Both the position numbers and the translations under genes were made by a program. Positions 60,572 through 64,000 of a stretch of 64,000 bases of DNA are shown in pieces (position 1 is the first letter of the stretch; each line of letters starts with the position of its first letter). Source of the DNA: an uncultured Lachnospiraceae bacterium (GTDB lineage: Bacteria; Bacillota; Clostridia; Lachnospirales; Lachnospiraceae); assembly GCA_944381535.1 (NCBI GenBank), contig CALWLN010000209.1, forward strand, positions 1-64,000, written 5' to 3'. A model generated the notes under the pieces. It worked only from the letters and a program-made list of their open reading frames with translations, had not been told where the DNA came from and made no database searches.

Positions 60572-61880
60572 TTAAAGGTACTGTGTCAGACGTTCCTCAT
60601 ATAAAATGATCAATTGCCCCAGTACCTGATCCCAGCCACGATAACGCTGCGTCCATTTTTTTACGATATTCTCCGAAGCGAGATACAGCATTTTTTCCAG
60701 AGAGGTATCGCTGGGGAATACACTTTTCGTTTTTGTCACTTTCCGGTACTGACGATTTAATCCTTCTATGATGTTGGTGGTATACATGATCTTCCGGATC
60801 TCATCGGAAAACTGGAAAAAACTGTTCACATCCTCCCAGTTGTTTTCCCAATTACTGATAGCATAAGGATATTTTTTGCCCCACTTTTCCTTAATACATT
60901 CCAATTCCGTAAGTGCTGCTGATTCCGTGGGTGCGTTATATATATTTTTAAAATCTGCGGAAAATTTTTTCAAGTCAGTATAGTTCACATATTTGAAAGA
61001 ATTTCGCAGCATGTGGATCACACAGCGCTGTATTTCGGCACTGGGAAATACAGCGTGGATTGCTTCCTTGAATCCTGGCAGACCGTCCACGCAGAAGAAA
61101 AGGACGTCTTTGATACCTCTGTTCTTCAGATCATTCAGCATTCCCAGCCAAAACTTAGAGGTCTCATTTGCACCAACGGTAATACTTAAAATATCTTTGT
61201 ACCCATCTATGGTTACTCCCATCACCACATATGCAGCTCTGGACAGGATGCGCCCGTCTTCCCTGACTTTATAATGAATACAATCCATGAAAACAAACGG
61301 ATAGAGCGGATTCAAAGGGCGGGACTGCCATTCCTTGATCTCCGGGAGGATCTTATCTGTTATTTTACTTACCATTTCCGCTGATACTTCAATCCCATAA
61401 AGATCCAGCAGCTGGTCGTGTATATCTCGTGTGCTCATACCTCTGGCATAGAGAGAGATCACTTTTTCTTCAATACCGGAAATATCCCGTTGATATTTGG
61501 GGATCAATCTGGGCTCGAACTCTCCGTTTCTGTCCCTTGGAATATCAATAGGGAACTCTCCATACTGGCTTTTCAATGTTTTGGTTGAATAACCATTTCT
61601 CTTATTAGTGGTTTCCGCATCACCTTTCTGATTTTTTTCATACCCCAGAGTTGCATCCATTTCCGCATCCATTAGTTCCTGGAGAATGTCTTTGAAACCG
61701 TCTTTCAGATAAGCATATACGTCTGCTACATTATTGAAGTTGTTATCTGAGATAATCTGTCGAATCTGCTCCTTTGCAATAGCCATAAAAATACTCCTTT
61801 TCGATAAGAATTGTCATATCTTAATTCTTGCCAAAAAGGAGCCATTTTCTTCCATAAGACACAAGTTATTTTACACTATC
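60565..61880 (-). mobile_element. IS256-family insertion sequence, apparently intact
   Basis: A roughly 1.3-kb unit around an intact transposase gene. The right end reads GACACAAGTTATTTTACACTATC up to about 61880. A weakly similar inverted word ending ACTGTGTC lies across the transposase stop near 60587, giving the approximate left end. Terminal repeats are imperfect and no matching 8-bp target duplication was found, so the limits are estimates. Confidence 0.65.
60572..61786 (-). CDS. IS256-family (mutator-type) transposase
   Basis: A 404-residue DDE transposase. Catalytic acidic residues lie in VFMDCIHYKV, FFCVDGLPGFKEAI and, after the RCVIHMLRNS segment, TTNIIEGLNRQYRK. The N-terminus MAIAKEQIRQIISDNNFNNVADVYAYLKDGFKDILQ is typical of the family. 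AAGGAG precedes the ATG and the frame is unbroken, so it may be active. The stop codon lies within the presumed terminal repeat. Confidence 0.95.
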   Translation of the reverse strand: MAIAKEQIRQIISDNNFNNVADVYAYLKDGFKDILQELMDAEMDATLGYEKNQKGDAETTNKRNGYSTKTLKSQYGEFPIDIPRDRNGEFEPRLIPKYQRDISGIEEKVISLYARGMSTRDIHDQLLDLYGIEVSAEMVSKITDKILPEIKEWQSRPLNPLYPFVFMDCIHYKVREDGRILSRAAYVVMGVTIDGYKDILSITVGANETSKFWLGMLNDLKNRGIKDVLFFCVDGLPGFKEAIHAVFPSAEIQRCVIHMLRNSFKYVNYTDLKKFSADFKNIYNAPTESAALTELECIKEKWGKKYPYAISNWENNWEDVNSFFQFSDEIRKIMYTTNIIEGLNRQYRKVTKTKSVFPSDTSLEKMLYLASENIVKKWTQRYRGWDQVLGQLIILYEERLTQYL

Positions 61881-61908
61881 ACTGTAAAATAAGGCATTTC
61901 TTCATATG

Positions 61909-61942
61909 ATTCGAACCAGCACCAATCGGTGCTGGTTCGAAT
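61909..61942. other. 34-bp perfect palindrome
   Basis: ATTCGAACCAGCACC (61909-61923), loop AATC, and GGTGCTGGTTCGAAT (61928-61942) form a perfect 15-bp stem. It lies between the IS element and the end of the GH65 gene. There is no T-run, so it is not a classical terminator. The right arm resembles a tRNA T-arm (GGTTCGAAT) but there is no tRNA here. Confidence 0.55.
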
Positions 61943-62031
61943 AACAGTTTATAAGTTTATCCTGGAGGCCGGAAGCCGCTGCCAGCTCCCGGTCCCTTTA
62001 CATACGCTTCGTTTCGTTGTTCCAATTACTA

Positions 62032-64000
62032 CTATTTCATCCTGCGGCTCACTTTCCCGTCAATGACGGTAGTTTCTCCCAGGAGCTCCACCTCCACCGG
62101 CGCGCCCTGGTTGACAACCTCCACTTCCTTGCCGGAAATGGTGATCCACAGAGGCGAGCCCTGCCATACCACCCGGAATTTCAGACTCTTCCAGGCCTCG
62201 GGCAGAGCGGGGTGAATCCGAAGCTTCCCATTCACAATGCGGATACCGCCGAAGCCCAGCACGGCCACCTGCCAGATACCGCCCATGGCAGCACTGTGGA
62301 TGCCTGCGTCGGAGGAGCGCATCTCCTGGCCCAGATCCACCAGAGACGCCCCCTCATAGAACCGGTAGGCCTCCTCGGAGAGTCCCAGGTCGTTGGCTAC
62401 CACGCCGTGGGTACATTTGCTTAAGGAGGAATCATGAAGGGTCCGCTCCTCATAATACTTATAATTGTTCCGCTTAATATTCTCGTCAAAAAGGTCCTCC
62501 AGAAGATAGAACAACACCACCAGGTCCCCCTGCTTGGACACCTGATAGGAGTTGATCTGCTCCGGGTTAAAATCATTGTAGATGGTCAGCACCTCGGAGG
62601 ACTCCTTGTACTTGGTCAGATCCAGGTACTTCAAGTCAAAATATCCCTCAAACTGGGGAATGATCCCCTGCTCTCCCTCCGGCTTTGGCAGATACAGCTT
62701 GGGCAGCCGGTCGGAAAGCTTCTCCTCAAGCTCTCCTAAGGACAGGACAGCGTCCAACCGTTCGTACACCGCTTTTTTCTCCTCCCGCAGCCCGCCCAGG
62801 AGTTTCAGCGCCAGCTCCATGTTATAATGGGCCAGATAGTTGGTGTAGGCGTTGTTGTCCACATGCTCCTTGTACTCGTCGGGGCCGATAACGTCCGTAA
62901 TCTCGTATCTGCCTCTGTCTTCCTTCCACTCGATACGGCTGGCCCAGAATTTTGCCGTGTCCAGAATCATCTCATAGCCGCACTGCTCCATGAAATCCTC
63001 GTCTCCGGTGGCCGAATAATACTGCCACACCGCAAAGGCGATATCCGCGGAGATATGCTGCTCGATCATACCGGTCAGATACTGGATGGGTTTTCCGGTC
63101 ACCACGTCGGCGGGTCCCCAGATGGGCGTCACCTCCCCATCGGTGATCCAGGCGGCCTCCCAGGGATACATGGCTCCCTCGTAGCCGTACTCCCTGGCCT
63201 TGGCTCTGGCGCCGTAGAGGCCCCGGTAACGATATTCCAGCAGAGTTCTGGCGGTCTTAGGCTCCGTCATAAGATAGTAGGGCAGAAGGAAGACCTCCGT
63301 ATCCCAGAAGGAATGTCCCTTGTAGCCCTCGCCGGTCATGGCCTTGGCCCCGATGCCCACCCGGTTGTCGTCCCGCTTCACCATGATATTCAGATGATAG
63401 ATGGCAAAACGGAGAGCAAGCTGGTCTATGGCATTGGCGGAATCAATGCTCACATCCTCTTTTTCCCAGATATCGGCCCAGACCCGGGCGCTGGCCAGAA
63501 GCAAATTTTCATAGCCTTCCTCCCCAAGGGCTCTCACCCGGGCAAGGCCTGTATTTTTAATATCCTCCACAACCGTTTCCGGTGTAAAGGATACCCCCTC
63601 CGGTATGCGGCCGCGCGCATCTCCTCCTTCCATGTAAATCTTATCCCGGGAGGTGTATACCGCAGACAGCTTTTCAATGACCAGCCTCTGGCCCTTCTTC
63701 ACCGGCAGCTGGGTGCTGATTTTAATCTCTCTTCTGGAAATCACAGGCAGAATCTTCGGCTCTGTCTCCTGGCCGTCCATCAAGAAACGGTGGGTGGTGT
63801 AGATACCGGCCGTCACCCTGGACTCTACTGTCTCAGACACCATCTCCAGGTACCGGTTGTCGTAGAGACGCTTGTCCCCCTCGCAGAAATGCTGGGCGCC
63901 GCTGTTGGACACCGTTCCGTCAATGCCCGATACCAGCTTTATCTCCACATCACCGTTTTGGGGCTCGATCTCCACTCTGGCCCCGATGACATGCTCATCC
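62032..64000 (-). CDS. Glycoside hydrolase family 65 phosphorylase (kojibiose/maltose phosphorylase-like), N-terminus outside window
   Basis: Partial: 656 residues seen, and the frame stays open to the window edge. Typical GH65 proteins have about 750 residues, so roughly the first hundred are missing. The (alpha/alpha)6 barrel contains HSFWDTEVFLLPYYL and the general acid Glu in DVIGPDEYKEHVDNNAYTN, a form seen in kojibiose-type phosphorylases. The C-terminal beta-sandwich includes IVNGKLRIHPALPEAW and WQGSPLWITISG. It would phosphorolyse an alpha-linked disaccharide to beta-glucose 1-phosphate. It is cytoplasmic as far as visible. Confidence 0.9.
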   Translation of the reverse strand, partial: DEHVIGARVEIEPQNGDVEIKLVSGIDGTVSNSGAQHFCEGDKRLYDNRYLEMVSETVESRVTAGIYTTHRFLMDGQETEPKILPVISRREIKISTQLPVKKGQRLVIEKLSAVYTSRDKIYMEGGDARGRIPEGVSFTPETVVEDIKNTGLARVRALGEEGYENLLLASARVWADIWEKEDVSIDSANAIDQLALRFAIYHLNIMVKRDDNRVGIGAKAMTGEGYKGHSFWDTEVFLLPYYLMTEPKTARTLLEYRYRGLYGARAKAREYGYEGAMYPWEAAWITDGEVTPIWGPADVVTGKPIQYLTGMIEQHISADIAFAVWQYYSATGDEDFMEQCGYEMILDTAKFWASRIEWKEDRGRYEITDVIGPDEYKEHVDNNAYTNYLAHYNMELALKLLGGLREEKKAVYERLDAVLSLGELEEKLSDRLPKLYLPKPEGEQGIIPQFEGYFDLKYLDLTKYKESSEVLTIYNDFNPEQINSYQVSKQGDLVVLFYLLEDLFDENIKRNNYKYYEERTLHDSSLSKCTHGVVANDLGLSEEAYRFYEGASLVDLGQEMRSSDAGIHSAAMGGIWQVAVLGFGGIRIVNGKLRIHPALPEAWKSLKFRVVWQGSPLWITISGKEVEVVNQGAPVEVELLGETTVIDGKVSRRMK

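Noticed and set aside
60557..61888. Target-site duplication of the IS256 element
   Set aside because: Flanking 8-mers at the estimated ends do not match; ends are too uncertain to claim one.
61928..61942. tRNA T-arm-like GGTTCGAAT
   Set aside because: No acceptor, D or anticodon arms around it; the sequence is one arm of a perfect palindrome.

Overview
The window looks like a chromosomal segment of a gut Clostridia, most likely family Lachnospiraceae. This is inferred from strong AGGAGG-type ribosome binding sites, YesM/YesN-type regulation of sugar transporters, GH2/GH3/GH65 enzymes, a flavin-based electron-transfer locus and a type I-B CRISPR system. No database search was possible; all names rest on motifs and context read from the sequence. 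Base composition is mosaic: the cas module (about 1-8.8 kb) and a sugar operon (about 12.2-28.5 kb) are visibly AT-richer than the segments between and after them, which suggests separately acquired islands.

Layout. (1) 1-8.8 kb: a complete type I-B (Cst1/Cst2-like) cas operon on the minus strand, cas6-cas8-cas7-cas5-cas3-cas4-cas1-cas2. It runs towards a CRISPR array of which one repeat is visible at positions 1-30. Two isolated pairs of degenerate CRISPR repeats lie outside the array. One is in the cas5-cas3 gap, inside the cas transcript. The other is divergent, upstream of cas6, and has its own consensus promoter. Both look like solitary crRNA-like guides. (2) 9-12.2 kb: a Crp/Fnr regulator divergent from hybrid cluster protein (hcp), then a probable group II intron remnant. 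(3) 12.2-28.3 kb: a 13-gene minus-strand operon: Pgi-like isomerase, GH3 glycosidase, a CUT2 ABC importer, two VOC proteins (one with a zinc ribbon), a ROK repressor, an atypical PFK, class II aldolase, a TIM-like isomerase and a LarA-like protein. It encodes upper-glycolysis chemistry with no recognisable hexokinase. (4) 28.6-36.9 kb: GH2 glycosidase and a nearby ArsR-like regulator, secA, a TSCPD-domain protein, MgtC-like and EutH-like membrane proteins.

(5) 37-43.5 kb: a NagB-like protein with an altered active-site motif, a PIG-L deacetylase, two Gfo/Idh/MocA dehydrogenases and two xylose-isomerase-like TIM barrels, with a divergent AraC regulator; probably oxidative or isomerising glycoside catabolism. 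(6) 43.6-53.4 kb: an LplB/YtcP-type importer with an EEP-family hydrolase, facing a sensor-only membrane protein, a YesN response regulator, a YesM kinase and a PHP phosphoesterase. (7) 53.4-59.6 kb: a compact flavin-based extracellular electron transfer locus (ApbE, small lipoprotein, polyprenyl diphosphate synthase, type II NADH dehydrogenase, and a divergent UbiA prenyltransferase). The NADH dehydrogenase carries a Ser/Ala-rich loop with repeated D-x-V-[TA]-[SG]-A-T motifs resembling ApbE flavinylation sites. (8) 59.7-60.2 kb: a roughly 490-nt apparently noncoding transcription unit with a consensus promoter, a perfect terminator and a triplicated motif, a candidate large structured RNA. 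(9) 60.5-64 kb: an IS256-family element and a GH65 glycoside phosphorylase that runs off the end of the window.

The strongest leads are the two crRNA-like mini-arrays around the cas operon, the large ncRNA candidate at 59.7-60.2 kb, and the possible multi-flavinylated loop in the NADH dehydrogenase.
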